A DNA stretch of 64,000 bases from Gimesia alba. GTDB lineage: Bacteria > Planctomycetota > Planctomycetia > Planctomycetales > Planctomycetaceae. Positions 35,475-44,411 of the stretch are shown here, piece after piece. The notes under the pieces were generated by a model, which saw only the letters and a list, made by a program, of their open reading frames with translations, did not search any database and was not told where the DNA came from. The number at the start of each line of letters is the position of its first letter. Within the stretch, counting starts at the first letter, position 1. The translations under genes were made by a program, and so were the position numbers. The stretch is from positions 7,261,917 through 7,325,916 of the forward strand of contig NZ_CP036269.1 in NCBI RefSeq assembly GCF_007744675.1, given 5' to 3'.

Positions 35475-38015
35475 TTACAGCTCCCGCAGGCGAACATTGC
35501 GATAATGCACCTGATTCACCAGATTTCCGTGAATCTGCAGGGCGATAATGCCTTTCAGCGGAATTTTGGGATCCTCTTCGGTGAAGTCGACGGTCTGGAT
35601 ACCATTGATCCACAATTGAATTCGCGGGCCTTCACAGCGAATGCGATAGGTGTTCCAGTCATCCATGCGAACGGGAAAATCGCGTTTCTCTTTGTCGGGC
35701 CCCGCCAGAATTTTGCGACGGCGGGATTCATCATATAGACAGCCCCAGTAACCGGTGCCGAGGTCGGCCTGATAACCGCTGACTTCGTGATGATCGGGAA
35801 TTTCCGCGGTGCGAATCTGTACGCCCGCGTTGGTTTTATCACCCAGCAGTTTAAATTCGAGCTTGAGTTCGAAATCATCGTACTCTTTATTTGTACGCAG
35901 AAATTCATTCCGTTCGACTTTCTCAGTCAGGTTGCCGGCGACAATCTCGCCGTCTTCGATACGGAAAATTTCTTCATTGCCGTGCCAGCCCGCGAATGAT
36001 TTCCCATCATACAGAGACTGGAAGCCGAGGTCTTTTTCGTTCTGTTTCGCCTGTGCCTTGACGCGATCCAATTGTTGCGCGGCTCGTTGTTTCAGATTGT
36101 TATTCGAAGTCGTAGCAACCACCTGCTGCAATGCGTGTAACAACAGATCCTCTTCAATGGGCGTCCCTCGCTCGGCCCAGGAAATAACGGTGGCAGCGGC
36201 GGGCACGTTGAGTTGTTTGTCGCCGAGTAGTTCAATTGTATAACTCACCGCTTGTGGCGTCGGATAGCGGCGTAGCACTTCGAACACGAGTTTCTTCTCA
36301 TCGTTCCGCTCGGCATTCGCCAGCGTATTTCGGCAGACTTCCAGCCGCTGTTCGGGCGTCATATTGAGCTGGCGAGCCACGCGGATGTATCCACGCAGCG
36401 CACGGATTTTGTATTTGCGATTCTCCAGATTTTTCGCCAGCTCCAATAGCGGCGGTGCGACATCAATCGTGACCCATTTGCCAAGCAAGTCGGTCGCCGT
36501 GTTTTGCAGAGCGTCCTCATCGGAACGGGCCGCTTCGACGACGGTCTTGAGCGCCGTCTCACCACCGATGGCCGCCAGTTGATTGAGCAACAATTGCTGC
36601 TGTTCAATCGAAGCCTCTTTCATGGCGGCGGCCAGCGTGTTCGCAGTCTCTTCCAGAGGCAAACGTGCACAGGCGGATTTGAGGGCTGTGCCGATGTTGG
36701 CGTCACCGGGATTCTTCAACGCGAGTCCGATCAGTTGGGACAGATCTGCTGACGATGTCGTGCCGCCAAGTGCAGCGATGGCCGCCTGTTTGACTTCGGG
36801 ATTGGAGTGACTGACCAGTTGCAGCACGGTCGGCGTGAGCGAACTGATACGACATTCCCCCGCCAGTTTCAGACCCGCGAGTTGCTCCGGCAGTGCTTCG
36901 TTTTCGACCAGTTTACGTGTGTTGGTTTCAATGGATGTTTTGACCTGGGAAGCAGGTTGGCTGGAACTGAATTTGATTATTACCGCTTCAGCCGCACCCC
37001 CGATTTCGGGATTGTTCTGTTTTACCAGACCAAACAGATCTCCGAGCACCTGAAGCTGGGCACTTTCATTCAGAGACTCATCGAGTTCGCTCAATGAATT
37101 GATTGCCTGTAGCTGCAAAGCACCTGAGCCTTTGGTGGCGGCTTCACGCACGAGGGGCAGTGCTGCAGAATCGTGGGCAAGGCTCAATGCGGCGATCGTT
37201 AATGCTTTACGTTCATCGGACAGATTCGGGTAAGCGGCAATCAGTGTGGGAGTCGCAATCTTTCCCAGTTCCCTCGCTGCCTGCAGGCCGGAACGGAATT
37301 GTGACAGGTCATCTGACTTGAGTTCGTCTGTCAACAGACCAAGGCCTGCTTTGCCCTGCAGCACAATCGCCCGTTGTGTCGCCGCCAGCTTGATGTTTTT
37401 CGGCAGGTCTGATTTTCTGACTGCTTTTGTTAGAGTGAGAGCCGTTGGCTTATCTTTCTCTGCCAGCGAACGCGCACACATCAGGCAGGCAAAACCGACT
37501 TCGTTTTGTACTTTCGCATCTCCTTTGCCGAGCGCCGCCTGTAATGCGGTTGCGGCTTCTTTTGTGCCAATGGCGCCCAGTGCATGGGCGGCAGCGATCG
37601 CGACTTTGGCGTTTTTATCGGAGAGCAATGTTGCGAGTTCTTGAGTCGCGTTTTTATCTTTGCGCTTCCCAATCGAATTGATCACGCCGACCAGCTGATC
37701 TCCTTTAACCGATTTGAGTGATTCTTCCAGTGCCTTGTCTGCCGCAGGACCGGGAATATTTTCCAAAGCCGAACGAGCATAGGTCGCCAGCTTTTCATCG
37801 CCCAGATATTTTGCGATCGCGGTAACCGACGACGCATCACCAATCGCTGCCAGACGGCGGCAGGCCATCGCTTTGTCGTACGTACCTGCATCGGAATTCA
37901 GAACCTTGACCAGGCGGGCCGCTTCTTCTGATTTCTCTGCGGCGGAAACCAGATTGGCTGAGTGAAACAGGCTGACGGAAATCAAACAGAGCAGACAGAA
38001 TCTGAACGAAAACAT
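35475..38015 (-). CDS. Exported HEAT-repeat protein with C-terminal DUF1080 domain
   Basis: 846 residues. Signal peptide 1-25 (F-C-L-L-C-L-I-S-V-S-L). Residues about 30-610 are Ala/Leu-rich helical HEAT-type repeats (A-A-A-H-A-L-G-A-I-G-T, V-K-Q-A-A-I-A-A-L-G-G and others). Residues about 650-846 are a DUF1080/3-keto-disaccharide-hydrolase domain, opening with S-L-Y-D-G-K-S-F-A-G-W-H-G and containing N-A-G-V-Q-I-R-T-A, Y-Q-A-D-L-G-T-G-Y-W-G and the final V-H-Y-R-N-V-R-L-R-E-L. DUF1080 members cleave 3-keto-glycosides. It lies 68 bp after a Gfo/Idh gene, the kind of enzyme that makes 3-keto-glycosides, so the pair probably acts in sequence. Confidence 0.9.
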   Translation of the reverse strand: MFSFRFCLLCLISVSLFHSANLVSAAEKSEEAARLVKVLNSDAGTYDKAMACRRLAAIGDASSVTAIAKYLGDEKLATYARSALENIPGPAADKALEESLKSVKGDQLVGVINSIGKRKDKNATQELATLLSDKNAKVAIAAAHALGAIGTKEAATALQAALGKGDAKVQNEVGFACLMCARSLAEKDKPTALTLTKAVRKSDLPKNIKLAATQRAIVLQGKAGLGLLTDELKSDDLSQFRSGLQAARELGKIATPTLIAAYPNLSDERKALTIAALSLAHDSAALPLVREAATKGSGALQLQAINSLSELDESLNESAQLQVLGDLFGLVKQNNPEIGGAAEAVIIKFSSSQPASQVKTSIETNTRKLVENEALPEQLAGLKLAGECRISSLTPTVLQLVSHSNPEVKQAAIAALGGTTSSADLSQLIGLALKNPGDANIGTALKSACARLPLEETANTLAAAMKEASIEQQQLLLNQLAAIGGETALKTVVEAARSDEDALQNTATDLLGKWVTIDVAPPLLELAKNLENRKYKIRALRGYIRVARQLNMTPEQRLEVCRNTLANAERNDEKKLVFEVLRRYPTPQAVSYTIELLGDKQLNVPAAATVISWAERGTPIEEDLLLHALQQVVATTSNNNLKQRAAQQLDRVKAQAKQNEKDLGFQSLYDGKSFAGWHGNEEIFRIEDGEIVAGNLTEKVERNEFLRTNKEYDDFELKLEFKLLGDKTNAGVQIRTAEIPDHHEVSGYQADLGTGYWGCLYDESRRRKILAGPDKEKRDFPVRMDDWNTYRIRCEGPRIQLWINGIQTVDFTEEDPKIPLKGIIALQIHGNLVNQVHYRNVRLREL

Positions 38016-38083
38016 GAGTGGGAATCCCTCAAGTGATTAATATTGAATGAAAGTGGAAATCGTGTGACGAACAGTGGAGGAAA

Positions 38084-39376
38084 CTAAACGGTCCACGGTT
38101 CCCGCATCGCGCGGCTCCGCATGCGGTTGGCTTCGTCGTCGTTCACAAATTCTTCCGTTACCGGATCAAACTGGACTTTTCGTCCCAGCTTCCAGGCAAT
38201 CGCGGCGGCGTGACAGGCGATGTGCGAACGGGCCATCACATCTTCATTGGCGGCCGGCTGAGAACGGGTTTTCACACAGTTAAAGAAATCACGCACGTGA
38301 AATTTGGGAGACGTTCCCGGAATCGAACTGGGCGACGGTAAAGAAGCACGGAGCTGATCTGATGAAACAGCCGTCTGCCCGGAATCACCGGTCTCGACCC
38401 AGCCTGCTTCCCCTTCGAAACGCACGGGACAAGTTCCGAGACCCATCCAGCCATTGCGCCGCATGACGAGTTTCACGCCATTTTCATACATGCACTCAAT
38501 GACGTTATCGTTGGGAACATCTTTGGGTTCATAGGTGACGGGCATCGTGTTGTCGGCGTCGAGTGCCCACTGGCAGATATCGAGCGTGTGCGCGCCCCAG
38601 TCGAGCAGCTTGGCACCGGAATCGAAATCGTAATGCCCGCGCCACGCGCCGTCGACGTACGCGTGGTTATAAGGCCGCCATGGTGCGGGGCCAAGCCACA
38701 TGTTCCAGTCGACAACTTCAGGATCGGGCTCTGGTTCGGCGGGTAGCCAGTCATGACGATCAATCAGTTGGTAGATCGAAGCGTGTACGGTATGAATTTT
38801 TCCGAGCTGTCCCGTTTGCGCCAGTTGGGCGGCGTGTGCAAAGTTGGAGACATTCCGGCGTTGTGTGCCTGCCTGGAAGACGCGGCCCGTACGTTGAATG
38901 GTCTGTTGCAGTTTGCGGGCGAGTTCAATGGAAATCGCACACGGCTTTTCGGAGTAGACATCTTTACCTGCTTCGGCCGCCATCATGGATGCGGTGGCGT
39001 GCCAGCGGTCGCCGGTGGCAATCAGAACGGCGTCGATATCATCGCGGGCCAGCAGTTCGCGGAAATCGCGATAAGTGTCGCACTTCTGATCGCCGTTCTG
39101 TTTGTCGGCCATTTCCTTGACGGTTTTGCGTTGATCGGCGCGAACGTCGGCGATGGCGACAAAGCGGACGTCGGGTTGTTCGAGCATATGACTCAAGACA
39201 TAACCGCCGCGGCGGCGAATGCCGATGCCACCCAGAATAATGCGTTCGCTGGGAGCAACGGTGCCGTTCAGTCCGAGTGCAGTACCGGGAATGATCGTCG
39301 GAACTGAAAACACCGTACTTGCGGCAGCAGCCGTTTTAATAAAGTCACGACGATTGAGCGCACTGTTTTTCGTCAT
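38084..39376 (-). CDS. Gfo/Idh/MocA family oxidoreductase, Tat-exported
   Basis: 430 residues from the ATG at 39376, which has GAGGAGA six bases upstream; the ORF extends upstream to 39454 without a ribosome site. Tat signal N-R-R-D-F-I-K-T-A-A-A near residue 8. NAD(P)-binding Rossmann fold: L-G-G-I-G-I-R-R-R-G-G near 48, V-A-I-A-D-V near 72, V-L-I-A-T-G-D near 115, and the family E-K-P motif in Y-S-E-K-P-C-A near 142. C-terminal half is the substrate domain (W-N-M-W-L-G-P-A-P-W, G-A-H-T-L-D-I-C-Q-W). Likely oxidises a glycoside, possibly to the 3-keto form. Operon with the DUF1080 gene; a regulator gene is divergent. Confidence 0.92.
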   Translation of the reverse strand: MTKNSALNRRDFIKTAAAASTVFSVPTIIPGTALGLNGTVAPSERIILGGIGIRRRGGYVLSHMLEQPDVRFVAIADVRADQRKTVKEMADKQNGDQKCDTYRDFRELLARDDIDAVLIATGDRWHATASMMAAEAGKDVYSEKPCAISIELARKLQQTIQRTGRVFQAGTQRRNVSNFAHAAQLAQTGQLGKIHTVHASIYQLIDRHDWLPAEPEPDPEVVDWNMWLGPAPWRPYNHAYVDGAWRGHYDFDSGAKLLDWGAHTLDICQWALDADNTMPVTYEPKDVPNDNVIECMYENGVKLVMRRNGWMGLGTCPVRFEGEAGWVETGDSGQTAVSSDQLRASLPSPSSIPGTSPKFHVRDFFNCVKTRSQPAANEDVMARSHIACHAAAIAWKLGRKVQFDPVTEEFVNDDEANRMRSRAMREPWTV

Positions 39377-39456
39377 CAATTTCTCCTCGTAAGCCATTTT
39401 GAAATGAGCCGAGTTTGTGTATGTCATTATGAAAGATATTCGCGGGTTGATCAAAC

Positions 39457-39473
39457 AAACAATCGATTTGTTT
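39457..39473. promoter_or_regulatory. Candidate operator between Gfo/Idh and AraC genes
   Basis: Perfect palindrome AAACAA-TCGAT-TTGTTT lying almost midway in the 188-bp divergent gap, about 81 bp from one start codon and 92 bp from the other. It could be a binding site of the adjacent AraC protein or another regulator (inference). Confidence 0.4.
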
Positions 39474-39564
39474 CATTCATTGTAATGTTCTCTACGGTGT
39501 GCGTCTTGGAAATTCGAGTCGATTTTGTGTATATTTGGCGCATTCCTGTTTCAGAAAAATCGCC

Positions 39565-40302
39565 ATGAATGCCTCACTCCAACGTCAGTATTTTGAAAAA
39601 GTCCCCGGAATTGAGCAAACCTGCCGTCTGTTCGCCCATTTACCTGATGTGTATCTGGTTGTGAAAGACGCCGAGGGACGCTTCATCAAACATAACCGTG
39701 CTCTATTGAACTGGCTCAAAGTGGATGACGAGCAAGAACTCATCGGCCGGACCGATTTTGACATTCATCCCCGCGATCAGGCCGAAGCGTATCAGCGGGA
39801 AGACCGCCGCGTGATGGAGACGCGCGAGCCACTCGTTGATCTGGTACACCCGGTGACGGGGGGCGAAGGCGCGACGACCTGGTTTCAGGTGATCAAGGAG
39901 CCGCTATTCGACAAACGGGGCGAGGTGGCGGGTATTGTCGGTATGATGCGCGATTACCGCCGGGCCGGGCTGGCGATTGCCCCCTATCTGGAGATGCAGC
40001 GTGTATTCGATCAGATTAACGATCATTATCCACGCGAAATTACGGTGAAGGAACTCGCATCGCTGGTTGGTCTTTCAACCAGTCAGTTTCAACGACGCTT
40101 TCGGAAACTGTTCCATACCAGCCCTGCCAGTTACATCAACCATGTGCGGATTCAAGCCGCCTGTCGTCTGTTGACCAGCACGACCGACACGATTTCCCAG
40201 ATCGCCAATCAGTGCGGCTTTTATGATCACAGCCATTTCTCGAAAGTTTTTAAAGCGCAGACGGGCATCAGTCCGACCGTCTATCGGCGGCAATATCAGT
40301 AG
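39565..40302 (+). CDS. AraC family transcriptional regulator with PAS sensor domain
   Basis: 245 residues from the ATG at 39565; the ORF extends to 39499 but those residues do not belong to the PAS fold. Residues about 15-125 form a PAS domain (L-P-D-V-Y-L-V-V-K-D-A-E-G-R-F, G-R-T-D-F-D-I-H-P). Residues about 145-245 hold the double helix-turn-helix of AraC/XylS proteins (I-T-V-K-E-L-A-S-L-V-G-L-S, F-Q-R-R-F-R-K-L-F, I-A-N-Q-C-G-F-Y-D-H-S-H-F). Divergent from the Gfo/Idh-DUF1080 operon and so a natural candidate for its regulator, sensing a small ligand through PAS (inference). Confidence 0.9.
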   Translation: MNASLQRQYFEKVPGIEQTCRLFAHLPDVYLVVKDAEGRFIKHNRALLNWLKVDDEQELIGRTDFDIHPRDQAEAYQREDRRVMETREPLVDLVHPVTGGEGATTWFQVIKEPLFDKRGEVAGIVGMMRDYRRAGLAIAPYLEMQRVFDQINDHYPREITVKELASLVGLSTSQFQRRFRKLFHTSPASYINHVRIQAACRLLTSTTDTISQIANQCGFYDHSHFSKVFKAQTGISPTVYRRQYQ

Positions 40303-40322
40303 ACTCTGATCTGTTACCCTGA

Positions 40323-40344
40323 ACCCGTTTTGCCAGAAACGGGT
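40323..40344 (+). terminator. Hairpin after the AraC gene
   Basis: ACCCGTTT at 40323-40330, 6-nt loop, AAACGGGT at 40337-40344: perfect 8-bp stem 20 bp past the stop codon. Only a weak T-rich tail follows, so terminator strength is uncertain. Confidence 0.5.
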
Positions 40345-40407
40345 CAGTCTGTTATCATCCGCGCGTGAATTTCTCTCTCCACTCCTTTTTGAGAAAGCAG
40401 ACACACA

Positions 40408-40956
40408 ATGGGACAAAAACTATCCGAACTGTCCGACAAACTGATTGAATTCATCGGCGAACAGAAACTGTTTTTCGTGGGCACCGCAACGGCGGAAAGC
40501 CTGATCAATGTTTCGCCGAAAGGCATGGACGCGTTTCGCGTGCTGAATCCGAATCGTGTGATCTGGCTTAACGTCACCGGCAGCGGCAACGAAACCTCGG
40601 CCCATGTTCAGGAAGATGGCCGCATGACGGTCATGTTCTGTGCCTTCACGGGAAAGCCGCTGATCTTAAGGCTCTTTGGTAAGGCACGCGTCATCCATCC
40701 CTACAACGAAGAATGGGACGAACTGTCTGCACACTTCCCACCCATTCCCGGTGCCCGACAGGTGTTTGACTTGAACGTGGAACTGGTACAGACGTCGTGC
40801 GGCATGGGTGTGCCGTTCTATGATTATGTGGAAGAACGCGAACACCTCACCACCTGGGCCGCCAAGCAGGGCCAGGAAGGACTGCAACAATACTGGCACG
40901 ACAAAAACCAGACCAGCCTGGACGGGATTCCCACGCATATTATCGAGGGAAAATGA
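40408..40956 (+). CDS. Pyridoxamine 5'-phosphate oxidase family protein
   Basis: 182 residues. Matches the FMN-binding split-barrel PPOX group: L-F-F-V-G-T-A near 25, L-I-N-V-S-P-K-G-M-D near 36, V-I-W-L-N-V-T-G-S-G-N-E near 56 and I-L-R-L-F-G-K-A-R-V near 88. Proteins of this type bind FMN or F420 and act on small aromatic or pyridoxal substrates; the substrate is unknown. No export signal. It follows the AraC gene after 105 bp containing a hairpin, so it is probably a separate unit. Confidence 0.85.
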   Translation: MGQKLSELSDKLIEFIGEQKLFFVGTATAESLINVSPKGMDAFRVLNPNRVIWLNVTGSGNETSAHVQEDGRMTVMFCAFTGKPLILRLFGKARVIHPYNEEWDELSAHFPPIPGARQVFDLNVELVQTSCGMGVPFYDYVEEREHLTTWAAKQGQEGLQQYWHDKNQTSLDGIPTHIIEGK

Positions 40957-41480
40957 ATCCTGTCGACGACGAAGATTACTGGCATTTGTTGTTCCGAATG
41001 TAACTCGGGACAATTCGCTCGGGGAAATTAGCCGCAGGGCGTTAGCCCCGGTTCTTTCCGGTCATCAGAATAAATATTCGAACTGAGAGCAAAATCAAAC
41101 CAGAAACCGGTCTCAATCCAAATTGAAATAGAGCGTGAAAGAAATGCACACGTCTGATAACACGCGCACTGTCGGGCCAGCCGACAGTGGCACCCGGTGA
41201 GCAGGAAATTGACAGAGAAATCGAGTGAAAAAGTAAGGACGAAGTTTCTAGATTTGTTCAAGGAATGTGATCGGTTAATACTCCTGAGAATGTCTACCCC
41301 GTCATTTTCCTGTTGCCTGCGGCAATCCCGAATTACATTCGGGACCACCCTTTGATCTGCTCTTGAAAGACAGCTTTCTTTCGTGTTTTTCGTGAATTTC
41401 GTGGTAGAAAAAACTTTTTCGAGAAACACCACTACCACTTTCACCTGACATTCAACATTTTTAAATCAGAGCGAAATTGT
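40957..41480. repeat. Repeat-filled convergent gap (R1, R2, R3, R4)
   Basis: 524 bp between convergent genes. 41028-41061 R1, extended leftward by GGACAATTCGCTCGGGGAAA as in the 47779 copy; 41111-41193 R2 with its 9-bp arms CACTGTCGG/CCGACAGTG; 41305-41350 R3 with stems TTGCC-TGC-GGCAA and CCCGAAT-TAC-ATTCGGG; 41377-41414 R4. 41194-41304 shows no strong match. Confidence 0.75.
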
Positions 41481-43877
41481 TTATTCTTTCGCTGAAACCG
41501 CACTCAAGACTTCTTTACTTCCCAATTGCGGCATCAACCGTTTTGCTTCTTTCAGCACGAATTTGGGGTCCATGAAGGGTTCGTAGCTGATGTCCTGCCA
41601 GAGGACCTTTCCGTCGGCATCAATGATAAACGTGCCATGCAGGGGCTGTTTTTCAAAGTCGTCATACGCGTGAAAGGCTTTGAAGGTATCCAGTTTATCA
41701 TTAGAAAACAGCGGGATTGGCAGATCTCCTTTGTCGTAATTTTTGATCGACGTTTTGAGACCTTCCTGGTTATCGGTGCTGATGGCCATTAATGGAATGC
41801 CTGTTTTTTCAAATTCCTGAACCATCGGAGCGAACGCCTGCAGTTGTTCGGCACAGTGCAGACAGCTGAAACCCAGATAAAAAATCAACACGTGCGGCTT
41901 ACCCTTAAATTCTTCCGAGCTGCGGAGTTTGCCGGTCGCATCTTTCAACTGCCAGGTCGGTGCGGGCGAAGGTTTCCAGCGGAAGGGACCCAGTGTTTTC
42001 AGATCGGGGCGGTTTCCGACATCGCTGGCGGCGACGGCTTCGATTCGCCAGTCGGCTTCGAACCCGAGTTCTTTCGCCATCGGTGCCAATCGGACAAACA
42101 GAGGCACATCCAGGTCGATGGTGGCAGAAAGTTTGCGCAGTGTTTCGAATTCCTTTTTGGCCGCTTCTTTTTTATCAGACTGCCAGAGCAGCTCTACCAG
42201 TGTGGCTTGCGGCTGGACTTCGTTCTTGTGAGAACCAATCATCTTTCGCAGGGCTTTTTCCGCTTTCTCTTCTTCGCCCGATTTCCAGAGTACAGAGAGC
42301 AGATATACCTCATCCGCGCCGCCTGCTTTTTTCAACAGTTCATGGCCCGTTTTGAAGTCACCGGCAGCGATGGCCTGATGCCCTTTTAACGCGTTGATCG
42401 GGCGTTCCAGTTTTTTGATTTTCGCAACGAACGGTTTGCCCGCCCTTTCTGTGACCGCTTTGATGGCTTTCGTCTCTTTCTCAGATTTGGAAGCCCCCGG
42501 TTTTAAAGCGGCAACTGGAGTCTCTCCTTTGAGTTTTAATACGGCGGCCTGTTCTGCCTGTTTCTTCTCGGCCTGAAATTTGTCGAGCCGTTTCTGCAGC
42601 TTCGCCAGTTGTGCGTCGCCTTCTTTGATGTTTCCCTTCCCATAATAGGCGAGCCCCAGATAACGCAGGCGATTGACCTGTTCGTCTTCGACATCGGTCG
42701 GCTCTAAATAGGGAGTCTGGCTAAGGGCAATCAGTTCGTCCCACAATTCATAGGTGCGCAAAACCTGTAATAAACGCATGCGACCATACTTGGCACTGCC
42801 CCGTTTTTTCAACGTATTGTATTTCGGATGTTGTGGGAGTGAGATCATATTTTTGGCAAGTGCAACTGCGTCGTGCACGCGGCCAATGAAAATTAAATTG
42901 CGAATTAACCATTCGTTGTTGTGGGCGTAATTGTGAATCTGGTCGGGCATGACCGCGTCACGCATCATGTGGGCGTGATCGACGCGTGCCGAGGCTTCCT
43001 GCTGCCAGACCGCATCCTGATAGCGTTTAAGCCGTGAGTAAATGTGTCCGGGCATATGCCACATATGAGCGATACCGGGCGAGGACTGACCGCATTTTGC
43101 CGCTGACGTCAGCGCCATTTCCGGTTTGCGGTGATCCCAGAGATGAATGCGGTAGTGGTGCGCAGGATGCATTGGGTTCTTCGCGAAGATATCCTGCAAA
43201 AGCGCTTCGGCAGCGATATAGCTTGTACTGGATGAGCGCGAACTGTAAAGATGCACTGCCAGAAATGCTTTGGCCTCCAGATCATCGGGGTAATCCAGGA
43301 TTAGGTTTTCCATCGCTTTGGTGTATGCGTCGTTGCGTTCTTTGGACTTTTTCTTGTCGGCATTGATATACGCTTCGAGTGCTTTGATATACTGTTTTTC
43401 GCGCGGGCTGGCTTTGTCGATGCGTTTATTGGCTTCTTCGATGAAACCTTTGGCCCGTTTGCTGTTTTTCAGATTACACATTGCAGCGCCCCAGAAGGCC
43501 ATCGCGCAATCGGGATCTAAATTCGCCGCGTGACGGAAGGAACGTTCGGCTTCCAGATACCAGAAACCATGCAGCTGGCCTAATCCCTGATCGAGGAATT
43601 TCTGTGCTTCCGGGTTTTTAACGGTCACATCAAAGTGAACGTCTCCTGTATTGCCCATCAGATAGGCGGCACGACGCGGTCCTTCGTTGAAGACTTCGCC
43701 ATGATACGAATGGCCGGCTAGAACATCTTCGCTCTGGTTGGCCTCTTTATTGACATCGCTGGCTTCTGCCTTGTCGGCACTCCAGACAATGGAGTTGGAC
43801 AGGAACAGCAAAGCGGTCGCTGTCATGAGGCAGGAACATGTTTTATAAAGCGAAGCGGGCAGGAAGAGTTTCTTCAT
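41481..43877 (-). CDS. Exported TPR protein with C-terminal thioredoxin-like (TlpA/AhpC-TSA) domain
   Basis: 798 residues from the ATG at 43877 (AAGAGTGG upstream; a TTG 12 codons earlier is less likely). Signal peptide near residues 1-33 (L-M-T-A-T-A-L-L-F-L). The N-terminal two thirds carry tetratricopeptide-like helices: Q-K-F-L-D-Q-G-L-G-Q-L-H-G-F-W near 72, A-E-R-S-F-R-H-A-A-N-L-D-P-D near 90, and lysine-rich helices near 430-500. The last about 160 residues form a thioredoxin-like domain, L-I-F-Y-L-G-F-S-C-L-H-C-A-E near 663 giving a C-L-H-C redox site and G-T-F-I-I-D-A-D-G-K near 755. Likely a periplasmic thiol-disulfide protein with a protein-binding module; partner unknown. Confidence 0.85.
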   Translation of the reverse strand: MKKLFLPASLYKTCSCLMTATALLFLSNSIVWSADKAEASDVNKEANQSEDVLAGHSYHGEVFNEGPRRAAYLMGNTGDVHFDVTVKNPEAQKFLDQGLGQLHGFWYLEAERSFRHAANLDPDCAMAFWGAAMCNLKNSKRAKGFIEEANKRIDKASPREKQYIKALEAYINADKKKSKERNDAYTKAMENLILDYPDDLEAKAFLAVHLYSSRSSSTSYIAAEALLQDIFAKNPMHPAHHYRIHLWDHRKPEMALTSAAKCGQSSPGIAHMWHMPGHIYSRLKRYQDAVWQQEASARVDHAHMMRDAVMPDQIHNYAHNNEWLIRNLIFIGRVHDAVALAKNMISLPQHPKYNTLKKRGSAKYGRMRLLQVLRTYELWDELIALSQTPYLEPTDVEDEQVNRLRYLGLAYYGKGNIKEGDAQLAKLQKRLDKFQAEKKQAEQAAVLKLKGETPVAALKPGASKSEKETKAIKAVTERAGKPFVAKIKKLERPINALKGHQAIAAGDFKTGHELLKKAGGADEVYLLSVLWKSGEEEKAEKALRKMIGSHKNEVQPQATLVELLWQSDKKEAAKKEFETLRKLSATIDLDVPLFVRLAPMAKELGFEADWRIEAVAASDVGNRPDLKTLGPFRWKPSPAPTWQLKDATGKLRSSEEFKGKPHVLIFYLGFSCLHCAEQLQAFAPMVQEFEKTGIPLMAISTDNQEGLKTSIKNYDKGDLPIPLFSNDKLDTFKAFHAYDDFEKQPLHGTFIIDADGKVLWQDISYEPFMDPKFVLKEAKRLMPQLGSKEVLSAVSAKE

Positions 43878-44091
43878 AGAACCACTCTTTTGAATCAGAG
43901 GAACCAAAGTCAATTACAGAAAAGAATCACGCGTATTGACTTTGATTCTACCGAAGCCGCTTTCCGAATGTCGATAGCCGAGAGCGATTTCGCGTGGCAA
44001 TTCAGGGAAAGATGTCAATTGATTGATATGGTCAATCCGCTGCAGAAATTTGTTTGCCTCTCGAATTTGTACCGTGTAGCATACGCAAACT

Positions 44092-44361
44092 ATGGTCCGC
44101 GTCTGTTTTACCGCCAATCTGCAACGTCATCTCGATTGCTCCGAAGCCACCGTTTCGGGAGCAACCGTCCGTGACGCGCTGGATGCGGTATTTGAAACTC
44201 AGCAGCAGCTAAAGAGTTACGTGCTTGATGACCAGAATCGTTTGCGTCAACATATGGTGATTTTTATTGACGGGAAAACCATTGTCGACCGGGTACACCT
44301 CAGCGATGCAATCTCACCCGACAGTGAAATTTACGTGATGCAGGCACTCTCCGGCGGTTAA
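44092..44361 (+). CDS. MoaD/ThiS-like ubiquitin-fold sulfur-carrier protein
   Basis: 89 residues ending in A-L-S-G-G, the exposed Gly-Gly tail of sulfur carriers that is activated by an E1-like enzyme. Beta-grasp pattern: V-R-V-C-F-T-A-N-L near 2, T-V-R-D-A-L-D-A-V-F near 25, I-F-I-D-G-K near 57, D-S-E-I-Y-V-M-Q-A-L-S-G-G at the end. No moaE, thiG or E1 gene is nearby. It lies 50 bp upstream of a BNR-repeat protein in the same direction. Poor Shine-Dalgarno before the ATG. A role in molybdopterin or thiamine synthesis is not supported by context. Confidence 0.85.
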   Translation: MVRVCFTANLQRHLDCSEATVSGATVRDALDAVFETQQQLKSYVLDDQNRLRQHMVIFIDGKTIVDRVHLSDAISPDSEIYVMQALSGG

Positions 44362-44411
44362 TGATTCGTTCTTCTTAGATACAACAGCAATCCGATTGAA
44401 AGGTGCCTGGT

